From Desulfovibrio subterraneus (GTDB lineage Bacteria; Desulfobacterota; Desulfovibrionia; Desulfovibrionales; Desulfovibrionaceae), in the NCBI RefSeq assembly GCF_013340285.1, contig NZ_BLVO01000013.1:355574-419573 (forward strand): a DNA stretch of 64,000 nt. Reading direction: 5' to 3'. The position numbers and the translations under genes were made by a program. Shown here in pieces: positions 25,363 to 34,604 of this stretch. The first letter of the stretch is position 1. Every line of letters starts with the position of its first letter. The notes under the pieces were generated by a model. It made no database searches and was not told where the DNA came from. It worked only from the letters and a program-made list of their open reading frames with translations.

Positions 25363-28026
25363 ATGACAAAAGATATACTTACCCCGTCCAGCGGAGATGC
25401 CACCAAGGCCCTGGCCGCTGGACGGGCTTCTCTTATACTGGAGCTTGAACAGCCTCCCAGGCCCGGAAGCGTACGCTTTGAACGGGCCTTTACCCGTTTG
25501 CTCGACATGTATTTTCAGACCCGCGTGGTGGAAACCGGCGCGGACAGGCAGAAGATCGCCCTTGTGGCGGTAGGCGGATACGGGCGCGGTGAAATGTGCC
25601 TTGGTTCCGACATCGACATCATCATCCTCTGCCGCAGAAGCATCCCTCCGCAGGCCATAGATGTGGCCCAGCCTCTTTTCCTGCCCCTCTGGGATGCAGG
25701 CTATTCGCTGGGGCACGGCTTCCGCACCATTGCCGATTGCGTGAAGCTGGCCAACAAGGATCACAAGGTTCTCTGTTCCCTTCTGGATGCCCGTTTCGTG
25801 GCAGGCGACAGCTCCATTTATGAAGAACTGCAGCAGCGCATGCGCGACAAGGTGCTTGCGCGGCGCGAAAAGGCATTCCTGCAGTGGCTGGATGACGAAC
25901 ACGCGGAACGCCTCGCCACCTACGGTGACGGCGCCGTTCTGCTGGAACCCAACCTGAAGGAAGGCGTGGGCGGGCTGCGTGACTATCACCGCCTGTTGTG
26001 GCTTGCCCGCTTGCGCGGTGCCACCGGCGATGTGAATGGCGTTATGCGGCAGGCCGGATTCAGTGAAGACGACTGCCAGCTGCTGGAGCGCAATGTGGAT
26101 TTTCTGCACCGGGTACGCAACCGGCTGCATGCGCTCAGCAGGCGCAAGAGCGACAAGCTCTATGTGGACATACAGCCCGAACTGGCTGCGCGCATGGGAT
26201 ATGCCGATACCACGGGAATGCTGGCCGTGGAACTGTTCCTCGGCGACCTGCACCGCTGCATGGGGGATATAAAGGCGCTTGCGGCCGCATTCCGTTCGAT
26301 CATGGGTGATGCCTCCGAACATGCGGATGCCGTGTGCGCCTCCTCGTCCGGTGCAGTGCTTGTGCAGGACAACGTGGTCCACATCTGCCCGCCCGAGGCG
26401 CTGATCGAAAATCCCGCCCTGATATTACAGGCGCTGGATGAAGCCGTTGTCCGGCCGGATGGTGCAACCCCTGTGTTGTCGTGGGAAACGCGGCAGACCA
26501 TATCCCGTCTTGTGCGGGAGGAGCCGGAACGCCTGACGGAACTGGAAGGAGTATGGCCCACGCTGGTCCGCATTCTCACTTCCGGCAGGGCGTTTGACAT
26601 CATGGAGCAGATGGTCGGCGTGGGGCTGCTTTCCGCGTTCATGCCCGATTTCGGCAGGGTGCGCGACCGTGTGCAGTTTGACGGCTTTCACACCTATCCG
26701 GTGGGACAGCATACCCTGTTCGTGTTGAGCTATCTGGAATCGCTTCCCAAGGAGCAGCATCCTGTTTTCACTCCGCGCTGGGAAAAGCTTGAGGATGTGA
26801 CCGTGCTCATGCTTGCCGCCCTGTTCCATGACCTTGGCAAAGGCGGCAACGATGCCACCTCGCACTCGGTCAAGGGAGCTGCCATGGCGCGCGCCCAGCT
26901 GGCCCTGTGGGGCGTGGACGAAGCCCTTGCAGAAGAAGTGGCATTCCTTGTGGAACACCACCTGTTGCTGGCCCGCACGGCTCACAGGCGTGACCTGTCG
27001 GACGAATCAGTCGTGGCCCAGTGTGCCGGAACCATTGCCACGCAGGAACGGCTTGATCTTTTGTATCTGCTTACCTACGCCGATTCGCGTGCCACAGGTC
27101 CCAAGGCATGGAACCAGTGGTCCGCATCGCTGTTATCTGAACTGTACGGCAAAGTTGCCAACATGCTGCGTGACAGCACGCTGGCAACCCCGTTGTCCGC
27201 CCGTACCATATGCGACACCCGCAAGCGTGTGGGCGAACTGCTGATGCAGCCGGAATCTCCGGTGTCGTTTGAGGAAGGCGAGCCCATGCTGGAGCATCTG
27301 CCTTCGCGCTATGCATTGGTGGTAAATCCGGAGAACATTGTCCGGCACATGGGGCTGGTGCGCGAACTGGGCAAGGAAATCAAGGACGCACAGCGCAGGC
27401 TCAGTGAAGAAAGGGCGGCGCGAGGTATTGTGCTGCTTGATCCACGTCCGCTGGAGGGCAGGCAGAGCGATGTGTGGGAGCTTGTGGTGGTGGCCCGCGA
27501 TCAGCATGGCCTTTTCGCCACGGTGGCCGGGGTGCTGGCGCTGCATAACCTTAAGGTTTTTTCCGCTGATGCGTTTGTCTGGAGAGACGGAACGGTTGTG
27601 GACGTCTTTCATGTCTCTGCACCGCCGGACCCGCTGTATCCCCGCGAATTCTGGGTGAAAGTACGCGGTTCCATCCAATATGCCCTCACGGGTAAGCTGT
27701 CGCTGGAGTATCGCATAGACCAGACCCGCGATCAGTTCCCCAAGCCCCATCGGGGCAGAAATGATGTATCCGTGGTCATAGACAACGGTCTTTCCGATTT
27801 CTATACCGTGATTGAGATCACCGCTCCTGACAGGCGTGCCCTGTTGTACGATGTGGCCCGCACACTGCAAGCCATGCGGCTGGACATCCTGTTCGCCAAG
27901 ATCGCCACACTCGGGACGCAGACCAATGACAGCTTCTCCGTGCGGGATACCTACGGGCAGAAGCTGCTGGACGATGATCAGGTCACGGAAATCCGCAATG
28001 CACTGCTGCACGCCCTGCAGCAGTAA
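25363..28026 (+). CDS. glnD: PII uridylyltransferase/uridylyl-removing enzyme
   Basis: This bifunctional enzyme of about 887 residues adds UMP to PII at low glutamine and removes it at high glutamine. The nucleotidyltransferase domain has GGYGRGEMCLGSDIDIIIL near residue 75. The GlnE-like helical part follows (EGVGGLRDYHRL), then an HD domain (FHDLGKGGNDATSH, about residue 490). Two ACT domains end the protein, with VVARDQHGLFATVAGVLAL and EITAPDRRALLYDVARTLQ. An earlier in-frame TTG at 25327 is possible; neither start has a clear ribosome-binding site. It follows glnK by 69 bases. Confidence 0.95.
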   Translation: MTKDILTPSSGDATKALAAGRASLILELEQPPRPGSVRFERAFTRLLDMYFQTRVVETGADRQKIALVAVGGYGRGEMCLGSDIDIIILCRRSIPPQAIDVAQPLFLPLWDAGYSLGHGFRTIADCVKLANKDHKVLCSLLDARFVAGDSSIYEELQQRMRDKVLARREKAFLQWLDDEHAERLATYGDGAVLLEPNLKEGVGGLRDYHRLLWLARLRGATGDVNGVMRQAGFSEDDCQLLERNVDFLHRVRNRLHALSRRKSDKLYVDIQPELAARMGYADTTGMLAVELFLGDLHRCMGDIKALAAAFRSIMGDASEHADAVCASSSGAVLVQDNVVHICPPEALIENPALILQALDEAVVRPDGATPVLSWETRQTISRLVREEPERLTELEGVWPTLVRILTSGRAFDIMEQMVGVGLLSAFMPDFGRVRDRVQFDGFHTYPVGQHTLFVLSYLESLPKEQHPVFTPRWEKLEDVTVLMLAALFHDLGKGGNDATSHSVKGAAMARAQLALWGVDEALAEEVAFLVEHHLLLARTAHRRDLSDESVVAQCAGTIATQERLDLLYLLTYADSRATGPKAWNQWSASLLSELYGKVANMLRDSTLATPLSARTICDTRKRVGELLMQPESPVSFEEGEPMLEHLPSRYALVVNPENIVRHMGLVRELGKEIKDAQRRLSEERAARGIVLLDPRPLEGRQSDVWELVVVARDQHGLFATVAGVLALHNLKVFSADAFVWRDGTVVDVFHVSAPPDPLYPREFWVKVRGSIQYALTGKLSLEYRIDQTRDQFPKPHRGRNDVSVVIDNGLSDFYTVIEITAPDRRALLYDVARTLQAMRLDILFAKIATLGTQTNDSFSVRDTYGQKLLDDDQVTEIRNALLHALQQ

Positions 28027-28135
28027 TCCGCCATACAGACATACTACGCCCTGCGGGGTGCCACATATCTGACCGGACTGCGTTGTATAAGCGCCGGTTC
28101 CGGATTCTGTTTCGAATGCATATGGGAGAACTGAC

Positions 28136-28858
28136 TTGAACGAATATATTCTGACAGCAGCCATCTATGCGGCTGCCGGATTTGTGCAGGGGCTTACGGG
28201 CTTTGGCTCGGCTCTTGTGGCCATTCCGCTGATGACAATTTATATGCCGTTGTCAGAAGCTGTGGCGGTATCCATTCTGTGCGGCGTGGTGCTGAATGCA
28301 CAGGTGGGCTGGAGCTACCGGCGCTACGCGGACCGCGAACGTCTCCGCCCCCTGTTCATAGGCGCTGCCCCCGGGGTTCTGGCCGGTGTGTACCTGCTGC
28401 ACAACGTACCGGGCGACATAATGAAGGCAGGCATGGGCGTGTTTTTGATGCTGTATGCTGCCTACGGGCTCTTTTTCGAACGGGTCAAGGCCAAGGGAAT
28501 ATCCCGTCGCTGGGGTTACCTTGCGGGATTTGCCAGTGGTGCCATAGGTGCCGCATTCAGCGCAGGCGGACCGCCGACCGTTGTGTATGCAACCCTGACC
28601 GGTTGGCCCAAGGACGTGATAAAGGCCGCACTGGCGTACTTCTTTTTCGCTGTATGTATCGTCTCGGCGGGAGCTCATGCGGCATCGGGCATGTGGAGCC
28701 TCAAGGTGCTGACCATGTTCGCCCTGACGGCTCCGGCTTTGTGGTTCGGAACGCGCCTTGGCATTCACTTTTCCGGCGGAATAGGGGAGCGTACCTACCG
28801 AAGGCTGCTCTTTACCATGCTGGCCTGTATGGGCGTGCTCATGCTGCGTCCTTTCTAG
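28136..28858 (+). CDS. TauE/SafE family sulfite/organosulfonate-type permease
   Basis: This 240-residue membrane protein has about seven to eight helices. It shows the family's N-terminal motif GFVQGLTGFGSALVAIPL and the mirrored second motif GFASGAIGAAFSAGGPP at about residue 140. The family exports or imports small anions such as sulfite, sulfoacetate or related compounds, but the substrate cannot be read from sequence. It starts with TTG, supported by GGGAG nine bases upstream. It lies about 110 bases after glnD and ends facing the amino-acid ABC operon, with a shared terminator between them. Confidence 0.88.
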   Translation: MNEYILTAAIYAAAGFVQGLTGFGSALVAIPLMTIYMPLSEAVAVSILCGVVLNAQVGWSYRRYADRERLRPLFIGAAPGVLAGVYLLHNVPGDIMKAGMGVFLMLYAAYGLFFERVKAKGISRRWGYLAGFASGAIGAAFSAGGPPTVVYATLTGWPKDVIKAALAYFFFAVCIVSAGAHAASGMWSLKVLTMFALTAPALWFGTRLGIHFSGGIGERTYRRLLFTMLACMGVLMLRPF

Positions 28859-29013
28859 ATGCGGTAGTCTCTAGTTCTGTCACGCTGACACAGCCGTGCC
28901 AGCACCCGTATACGTCCTGCCTGTCGTTGCCGGTAAGGGGACAGGCGAGGCTGGCCGCAAAAGGTCACTTCGTCTTTGCCAAGAGCAGAATATGTGCAGT
29001 GTAATGGCAGTAA

Positions 29014-29045
29014 AAAAGGCCGGTTCCTCGCGGAACCGGCCTTTT
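29014..29045. terminator. Bidirectional terminator between tauE-like gene and ABC operon
   Basis: A 14-bp perfect stem (AAAAGGCCGGTTCC with GGAACCGGCCTTTT) with loop TCGC is flanked by A and T runs. It can stop both converging transcripts. Confidence 0.9.
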
Positions 29046-29062
29046 GCTTGGCGTATGTGGGG

Positions 29063-29806
29063 CTACAGAATCTGTTCAAGGAATTTCTGCAGGCGCGGAT
29101 GCTCGGGGCTGTTGAAGAAGTGGTCAGGCGTGCCCACTTCCAGAATTTGTCCCTGATCCATGAACACGATGCGATCTGCCACTTCGCGGGCAAAGCCCAT
29201 TTCATGTGTTACCACGACCATGGTCATGCCTTCTTTGGCAAGGTTGACCATAACATCCAGAACTTCCCCGATCATTTCAGGGTCCAGCGCCGATGTGGGT
29301 TCGTCGAAAAGCATGATCTTGGGCTGCATGGCAAGGGCGCGGGCAATGGCCACACGCTGCTTCTGTCCACCGGAAAGCTTGGCGGGATAGACATTGGCCT
29401 TTTCCGAAATGCCAACCTTTTTCAGCAGGTTGAGCGCGGTGGATTCGGCCTCGTTTTTTGCTACCTTCTTGAGCCGCATGGGGGCCATGGTCAGGTTTTG
29501 CAGAACCGTCTTGTGCGGGAACAGGTTGAACGACTGGAATACCATGCCCAGCTCCTGACGGATGGCATTGATGTCATTGCCGGGATCGTTCACGTCCAGC
29601 CCGTCGACAATGATGTTGCCCTTGTCGATGGTTTCCAGCCGGTTGATGGAGCGCAGCATGGTGGATTTTCCCGATCCGGAAGGACCGATCACCACGACTT
29701 TTTCGCCTGGCTGAATGTCCAGGGTTACGTCGTTGAGCGCCGTGAGCTGGCCGAAGAACTTGTAGACGTTCCGTATCTGGATAATGGGGGAATTAGTGTT
29801 CGTCAT
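29063..29806 (-). CDS. Polar amino-acid ABC transporter ATP-binding protein
   Basis: This 247-residue ATPase has Walker [13 protein letters not shown], signature [15 protein letters not shown] and Walker [15 protein letters not shown], followed by the switch histidine in [15 protein letters not shown]. The pattern is that of GlnQ/HisP-type importers. It overlaps the preceding permease gene by 14 bases and is the last gene of the SBP-permease-ATPase operon. The amino acid imported is not determined, although the binding-protein sequence fits the polar amino-acid class. Confidence 0.94.
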   Translation of the reverse strand: MTNTNSPIIQIRNVYKFFGQLTALNDVTLDIQPGEKVVVIGPSGSGKSTMLRSINRLETIDKGNIIVDGLDVNDPGNDINAIRQELGMVFQSFNLFPHKTVLQNLTMAPMRLKKVAKNEAESTALNLLKKVGISEKANVYPAKLSGGQKQRVAIARALAMQPKIMLFDEPTSALDPEMIGEVLDVMVNLAKEGMTMVVVTHEMGFAREVADRIVFMDQGQILEVGTPDHFFNSPEHPRLQKFLEQIL

Positions 29807-30584
29807 AGTAATTCAACTTTGCTTCCATGATGCTGACCGCCTTGGACAGCAGCAGGGTGATACACAGATAGATGAGGGCAACCATGAGGTAGGCTTCGAA
29901 ATACTCGAAGGTTACCGACGCATATTCGCGGCCGCGGCGGAACAGCTCGGAAACGGCCAGAACGGAGATGAGCGAAGAGTCCTTGAGCAGTGCAATGAAT
30001 TCGTTACCCACGGGCGGCAGAATGGTGCGCCATGCCTGCGGCAGTACCACCAGCATCATGGTCTGGCGGGAGTTGAAGCCCAGAGAGCGGGCCGCTTCGG
30101 TCTGTCCCTTGTCAATGGCGTCTATGCCTGCGCGGAAGACTTCGCCCATGTATGCGCCGTAGCACACGCTCATGGCAATGACCGCAGAGGCAAGGTCCGA
30201 GAGCTGTACGAATTTTCCGAGCGCGTAGTAGAGGAAGAATAACTGAACCAGCAGCGGAATGCCGCGGATTATTTCCACATAGGTAGAGGCGATGAGGTTG
30301 ATTGTCCTGTTCTTGGAGAGGCGGCCGAGGCCTGTTACGAGGCCGATGGGAATGGTAACGAGAATGGAGGATATAGTGACCTGAAATGTGACGAGAATGC
30401 CGTCAGGCAGGAATTTGAGAATCTCGTAGTAGGGCTGTGGCTTTGAGATGCAGAGATACAGAATAGAGCCGATGGCAAGGAAAAGCGATATGAGCCATGC
30501 GGAAACAAGGTGTTTGTCCTTGCTGGAAGGAATGAGCATCCCATCCGTTACCGCAATGCGTATTTCTTTTTTTTCTACAGTCAT
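29793..30584 (-). CDS. Polar amino-acid ABC transporter permease
   Basis: This 263-residue inner-membrane protein has about five to six helices and the EAA-type loop of the HisMQ class ([32 protein letters not shown], residues about 170-200). It forms the membrane channel with the ATPase that overlaps its end. The ATG at 30584 ([12 protein letters not shown]) was preferred over a TTG 51 bases upstream. The N-terminal cytoplasmic extension of about 30 residues before the first helix is longer than in GlnP. A stable hairpin separates it from the binding-protein gene. Confidence 0.91.
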   Translation of the reverse strand: MTVEKKEIRIAVTDGMLIPSSKDKHLVSAWLISLFLAIGSILYLCISKPQPYYEILKFLPDGILVTFQVTISSILVTIPIGLVTGLGRLSKNRTINLIASTYVEIIRGIPLLVQLFFLYYALGKFVQLSDLASAVIAMSVCYGAYMGEVFRAGIDAIDKGQTEAARSLGFNSRQTMMLVVLPQAWRTILPPVGNEFIALLKDSSLISVLAVSELFRRGREYASVTFEYFEAYLMVALIYLCITLLLSKAVSIMEAKLNYYDEH

Positions 30585-30622
30585 TGAATGCTCGGATATG
30601 CTGAGTGGTCTATCAAAAGCAA

Positions 30623-30648
30623 GGGACCGGTACAACAGTACCAGTCCC
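30623..30648 (-). promoter_or_regulatory. Intercistronic hairpin between binding protein and permease
   Basis: GGGAC-c-GGTAC and GTACC-a-GTCCC pair with one internal mismatch around loop AACA, with only a weak T tract after it. In other importer operons such hairpins protect the binding-protein mRNA and reduce read-through into the permease. Confidence 0.6.
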
Positions 30649-30672
30649 GATAATAACTTATATTACGGCTGG

Positions 30673-31413
30673 TTATTTGCCAACCCACTTTTCGCGAAGA
30701 GCCTTTTCAATGCCCTTTTCCTGAACGGCCTTGATGCCCTTGTTCAGCAGGTCAACCATTTCCTTGTCGCCCTTCTTGACCACGAAACCATAGTATTCTT
30801 TCTGATCGGCTTCAACAATGAAACCGACCTTGAGCTTGCCGGAGTACTTTTCATTGTTCAGCACGTAGTCAAAGGCGGTTACGTCGTCGCAGATGGCGGC
30901 ATCGATACGGCCGGTGAACAGAGCTTCAACAGCGTGGCCCACTTCGTCAAATTCCTTGGGGGAAACGCCGCCGTCCTTCTTGGCAACAAAGATGCCGGTG
31001 GTGCCGATCTGGCCGCCGATGGTCTTGCCCTTGAGATCGGCAAGAGTTTTGGCTTCGCTGGTAACAGGCAGGATAACAGCCTGTTTTACTTCAAAATAAG
31101 GTTCGGAGAAGTCGTACTTGGCCTTGCGTTCTTCAGTGATGGAAACGGAAGAAGCGATCATGTCGTACTTGCTGTTGGCAAGACCGGCGAAAATGCCGTC
31201 CCATGCAACGTTCTTGTGCTCGACGGTAAGACCGAGTTCCTTGGCGATGGCGTCGGTGTAATCGACGGAGTAACCGACGATCTGCTTGTCCTTGTTAACG
31301 AATTCCATGGGGGGCCAGGTGGCGTCATGGGCGATGACAATGGTCTTTCCGGCAAGGGCCACATTGGCAGTCATGAGAACGGCCAGCAACGTAAGCAAGG
31401 TTTTTTTCAGCAT
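30673..31413 (-). CDS. Polar amino-acid ABC transporter substrate-binding protein
   Basis: This 246-residue periplasmic protein has a signal peptide (MLKKTLLTLLAVLMTANVALA, cleavage near residue 21). The SBP_bac_3 fold follows, with HDATWPPMEFVNKDKQIVGY, VDYTDAIAKELG, GIFAGLANSKYDMIASSVSITEERKAKYDFSEPYF and LKGKTIGGQIGT. These are the ligand-binding hallmarks of amino-acid binding proteins. AGGAG lies upstream of the ATG. It is the first gene of the operon with the permease and ATPase downstream. Confidence 0.94.
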   Translation of the reverse strand: MLKKTLLTLLAVLMTANVALAGKTIVIAHDATWPPMEFVNKDKQIVGYSVDYTDAIAKELGLTVEHKNVAWDGIFAGLANSKYDMIASSVSITEERKAKYDFSEPYFEVKQAVILPVTSEAKTLADLKGKTIGGQIGTTGIFVAKKDGGVSPKEFDEVGHAVEALFTGRIDAAICDDVTAFDYVLNNEKYSGKLKVGFIVEADQKEYYGFVVKKGDKEMVDLLNKGIKAVQEKGIEKALREKWVGK

Positions 31414-31582
31414 CCTCGTATCTCCTGAACTACTTGATATTTGTAAAAAAGCCTTCTGTTTTGTTGTACGTGATCTGCCAAAATGTCAATGCGAATCAGC
31501 GGAATCCGCAGAAAAAAGCACAGAAAATTACAAAAATGTGCTTAGTGGTGGTCGTATCAGGTACTACGGCGGTCTGAAATGC

Positions 31583-32182
31583 CTAACTGAATATGAAGGT
31601 TACCAGCAAAGGCACTGCGACTGTAAGGAACATGCCGCTGAATACCGCGACAATCCCGTAGCGTTCTCCCGAGCATCTTACAATTATGGGCAAAGTGGTG
31701 TCCATGGCTGTGGCACCGCCGCCTGCAACAGGTCCGAGCTTGCCGAAGACACGCGTAAGCAGCGGGGCGGTGAGCAGGGTGGTCAGTTCGCGGATGATAT
31801 TGCTCATCAGCGCGACGGAACCGAGAACCGGGTCCACCATTTTCGTGATCATGATACTGGAAAGGGAGTAGTAGCCGAATCCGGCACCTACGCCGAGCGC
31901 GTGCAGCAGCGGCATATCACCGAGCAGCAGGCTGGCTGCTGCGGCACCGCAAAAGGTGCCGATGATGATGAATACGGGAACGAGCAGCACCTTGAGGTGC
32001 ATTTCGCGCAGCACACGCCAGCAACGGGTGTCAAACCCAATGGACATGCCCACGAGAAAGAGCAGGGTGTAGAGCGAATACGTCGCAAGCGCATCGTCTG
32101 CTACCCACTCCGGCAGAATGTTCAACCGGCCCATCAGGCAGCCCGCCACGAAGAATCCGAGAATTATCAGACTACCTTTCAT
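31583..32182 (-). CDS. LysO-type lysine exporter family, large subunit/C-terminal part
   Basis: This 199-residue membrane protein has about five helices. It matches the C-terminal half of the LysO/YbjE (DUF340) family, including VGAGFGYYSLSSIMITKM and VAGGGATAMDTTLPIIVRCSG. In E. coli LysO is one chain of about 300 residues that exports lysine. Here the N-terminal part is a separate gene ending just inside this one. GGGAGG precedes the ATG at 32182. The two products together have the usual family length, so they probably assemble into one transporter; the transported compound is inferred only from the family. Confidence 0.84.
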   Translation of the reverse strand: MKGSLIILGFFVAGCLMGRLNILPEWVADDALATYSLYTLLFLVGMSIGFDTRCWRVLREMHLKVLLVPVFIIIGTFCGAAAASLLLGDMPLLHALGVGAGFGYYSLSSIMITKMVDPVLGSVALMSNIIRELTTLLTAPLLTRVFGKLGPVAGGGATAMDTTLPIIVRCSGERYGIVAVFSGMFLTVAVPLLVTFIFS

Positions 32183-32456
32183 CGAGCCTCCCCCGCAGAA
32201 TATACCGTTCCAGCGCCCATGTCGCAGCGGCGCTGCCAATGAGGCACGACAGGCTTATGACCATGGCGCGCACGCCTATGGTGCCCAGCTGGGCCACAAG
32301 GTTTTCGTTGGATCCAAGCGATACGCCGAGCAGGAACAGGAGCCCGTAGATGGCCCACATGGTAAGCTTGTCTACGGAGTGAACCACCTTCTCCTGATGG
32401 CGGAGGGCATAGCCGACGGGAATGCCCGCAAGAATGCAGCCGACTTCGATAAACAC
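32172..32456 (-). CDS. LysO-type exporter family, small subunit/N-terminal part
   Basis: This 94-residue protein has about three hydrophobic helices (FIEVGCILAGIPVGYAL, LTMWAIYGLLFLLGVSLG and VISLSCLIGSAAATWALE). It corresponds to the N-terminal third of LysO. The GTG start is supported by GGAG six bases upstream; longer in-frame extensions upstream look non-coding. Its end overlaps the next gene by 11 bases, which suggests coupled translation. Its promoter region is shared with the divergent cupin gene and holds a CRP/FNR-like palindrome. Confidence 0.75.
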   Translation of the reverse strand: MFIEVGCILAGIPVGYALRHQEKVVHSVDKLTMWAIYGLLFLLGVSLGSNENLVAQLGTIGVRAMVISLSCLIGSAAATWALERYILRGRLDER

Positions 32457-32590
32457 GATGTTCTCCAGAGCTGTGAGTGCGGTAACAGGTGAAATGGAAG
32501 AGTATGTTCCGGTTATGAGGGGGTATACCGGAGGCAAGGGGGGTGTCAATTGTGCCCGAATATGCGATTGTAGAAATAAATATCGGAAGA

Positions 32591-32606
32591 TGTGACGCTG
32601 GTCACA
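32591..32606. promoter_or_regulatory. CRP/FNR-family operator between lysO-like genes and cupin
   Basis: TGTGA-N6-TCACA is a perfect palindrome of the CRP/FNR class (spacer CGCTGG). It lies 86 bases before the cupin start and 135 bases before the lysO small-gene start. Sulfate reducers have CRP/FNR regulators, including HcpR, that bind similar GTGA-N6-TCAC sites. Confidence 0.6.
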
Positions 32607-32691
32607 CTGCCGGACCGAATGAGGTTTTACAAAAGAAGCAGGCAGCGAAGAAAAGAACATCAAACAGGGCCGCGCGCCCGGGAGATATGCC

Positions 32692-33009
32692 ATGCAACGT
32701 ACAAGCCTTACTGAAGTACGCGATTACAGGCAGACCGGATTTCACAAGTATCTGGTGCACGAATCCGAAAACTTCAAGATTCTGAACTTCAATTTTATGG
32801 CAGGCCAGTCCCTGCCCATTCACAGCCATGATCTGGACGGCGAGCTTTCCATCCTGGTTTTGTCCGGGCGAGGAGAGTTTCTTGCGGCAGACGGTGCAAC
32901 CCTGCCTGCGGAAGAAGGGGATGTGCTCATTTCCGAAATCCGGGAGCCGCACGGCATCCGCGCCATTACGGACATGAGCGTGCTGGTGACCATTGCTCCT
33001 CCCATCTAG
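32692..33009 (+). CDS. Small cupin-domain protein
   Basis: This 105-residue single-domain cupin has both motifs: SLPIHSHDLDGELSILVLSGRGEF (two histidines and a glutamate, motif 1) and EEGDVLISEIREPHGIRAI (motif 2). The residues can bind a metal ion. Proteins of this size may be sugar, polyketide or regulatory cupins, and no enzymatic role can be assigned. It stands alone, with a CRP/FNR-like site upstream and a strong terminator downstream. Confidence 0.85.
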   Translation: MQRTSLTEVRDYRQTGFHKYLVHESENFKILNFNFMAGQSLPIHSHDLDGELSILVLSGRGEFLAADGATLPAEEGDVLISEIREPHGIRAITDMSVLVTIAPPI

Positions 33010-33066
33010 CCGGAAGAAAGCTGGGCCGGTCTGCAAAACGGGACCGCTACTACATGATACAAAAAG

Positions 33067-33095
33067 AAAGGGCACCTTGCGGTGCCCTTTTATTT
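33067..33095. terminator. Bidirectional terminator between cupin and mlaA
   Basis: A 10-bp perfect stem (AAAGGGCACC with GGTGCCCTTT) with loop TTGC is followed by TATTTAT on the plus strand and CTTTTT on the minus strand. It ends at the mlaA stop codon. Confidence 0.88.
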
Positions 33096-33930
33096 ATCTT
33101 GCTACTCGTGACCTGCGCGATTGCACATAGGCATTCCGGATGGCCGTATAGGGCTCCACGGCAGCCTTTTTGAGCTCCTCGTAATCGGCAAGCTGCCGAT
33201 CGAAGGAGTTGAATTCGTTATAGGACTTGAGGCCGGTCGAAGCCGTCCACGGGGTGACATAGGAAACCGGATTGAGGAAGTAGTCTCCCGTCAGACCTGC
33301 GGTGTCGCGGAGCGAGGAAGGACCGAGGAAAGGCCATACGAGGTAGAAGCCTTCGCCGAATCCCCATACGCCCAGAGTCTGGCCCATGTCTTCTTCGTCA
33401 TCACTGATCTTGATGAGCGGTTTGTTTTCCTTGGCAGGATTCATGAGACCGCCGAATCCGGCGGTGGTGTTCACCACGAACCGTGCACTTTCCACACTGG
33501 CTTCAGCAAATTTGCCCTGCAGCATGCAGCTGACGAAGCGGACGGGATAGAGCAGGTTATGAAAAAAGTTGCTCACGCCGGCTCTGAGTTCCCAGGGGGT
33601 AACTGCGGAGTAGCCTTTGTGGAGCGGCTTGAGGACGTCAACGTAGAGAACGTCGTTGAAGCCGAACCAGAAGCGGTTCCATCCTTCAAACGGGTCGTTT
33701 ACTTCGTAGTTGTTGTCGAAGGAATATTCTGCGTCATCATCAAAGGTTTTAAGCCCTGTGTTTCGGGAATACACCGGCTCCTGCTTCTGAGCGGAAGAGG
33801 CAACGACATACATGTCCGCAGGATATTCCGGTGCCGAATAGGCCAGCGCTGCGTTGCGGTCTGCAAAGGCGGGGTGGGCTGTCAGGGCGATAAACCCTGC
33901 TGCGATGAGTAGCTTGGCGAATAATTTCAT
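33094..33930 (-). CDS. mlaA: MlaA-type outer-membrane phospholipid-removal protein
   Basis: This 278-residue protein has a signal peptide (MKLFAKLLIAAGFIALTAHPAFA). The MlaA core includes NDPFEGWNRFWFGFNDVLYVDVLKPLHKGYSAVTP at residues about 78-112 and MGQTLGVWGFGEGFYLVWPFLGPSSLRDTAG near 180-210. MlaA sits in the outer membrane and passes misplaced outer-leaflet phospholipids to MlaC. Unlike E. coli MlaA, no lipobox cysteine is visible, so it may not be a lipoprotein. It is the last gene of the mla operon, close behind mlaC. Confidence 0.92.
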   Translation of the reverse strand: MKLFAKLLIAAGFIALTAHPAFADRNAALAYSAPEYPADMYVVASSAQKQEPVYSRNTGLKTFDDDAEYSFDNNYEVNDPFEGWNRFWFGFNDVLYVDVLKPLHKGYSAVTPWELRAGVSNFFHNLLYPVRFVSCMLQGKFAEASVESARFVVNTTAGFGGLMNPAKENKPLIKISDDEEDMGQTLGVWGFGEGFYLVWPFLGPSSLRDTAGLTGDYFLNPVSYVTPWTASTGLKSYNEFNSFDRQLADYEELKKAAVEPYTAIRNAYVQSRRSRVAR

Positions 33931-33947
33931 GAGAGTGCCTTACGTTG

Positions 33948-34604
33948 CTATTCGGTTTTACCGTTCTGCTTGCGCACTTCTTCCGCGCGGCTCTGCACCC
34001 GCTCGATCAGTGCCTCGGCATCTTTGTTGCCATCGGTCATCAGTTCCTGGAACTGCGTACGGTAGTTCTTTACAAGACTGACACCTTCAATAATGACATC
34101 ATAGATGACCCAATGGTCTTTCTGCAACATGCGATAGTCTACAGGAACAGTTTTTCCTTCAAAGTCCAGAAGCGTCTGTACTTCGACCTTGTCGCCCTTG
34201 GTGCTGGACCGCTGGCCGGTGTAGGTTGTGCCGTTGCCGGTGTAGCCTTTTATCCGTTCAAGATAGGTGGCGCGGAGCAGGTCTGCAAAGGCCTTGGAGA
34301 AGCGGGTCTGCTGATCAGGAGTGAACGAGCGCCACTTCTTGCCCACAGTACGGGCCGCAAATTCGTCGTAATCGAAAATAACCGCTACGGTGTTCTCGAT
34401 CTTCGAAAGCATTTCTTCCCGGTTGGCTCCTTCAGAGTACCGGGGATCGTTCAGAGTAGCAAAAACCTCGTCCAGCGCGTGCTTGAGTGTGCTCTGCGCG
34501 TCGGTTTCAGCTGCAGCGTGAGCTGCCGGAGCCACTGCAAACAGCATTGCGCACAGGACAAAAAGTCCCAATGCAGCGCGCAGCGGATGGTTGAGAAAAC
34601 ACAT
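33948..34604 (-). CDS. mlaC: MlaC-type periplasmic phospholipid shuttle
   Basis: This 218-residue protein has a signal peptide (about residues 1-31, ending AAHAA). The MlaC/Ttg2 domain follows: DYDEFAARTVGKKWRSFTPDQQTRFSKAFADLLRATYLERI and VDYRMLQKDHWVIYDVIIEGVSLVKNYRTQF. MlaC carries phospholipids across the periplasm between MlaA and the MlaFED complex. Its start codon overlaps the stop of mlaD by one base (TAATG). Confidence 0.93.
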   Translation of the reverse strand: MCFLNHPLRAALGLFVLCAMLFAVAPAAHAAAETDAQSTLKHALDEVFATLNDPRYSEGANREEMLSKIENTVAVIFDYDEFAARTVGKKWRSFTPDQQTRFSKAFADLLRATYLERIKGYTGNGTTYTGQRSSTKGDKVEVQTLLDFEGKTVPVDYRMLQKDHWVIYDVIIEGVSLVKNYRTQFQELMTDGNKDAEALIERVQSRAEEVRKQNGKTE

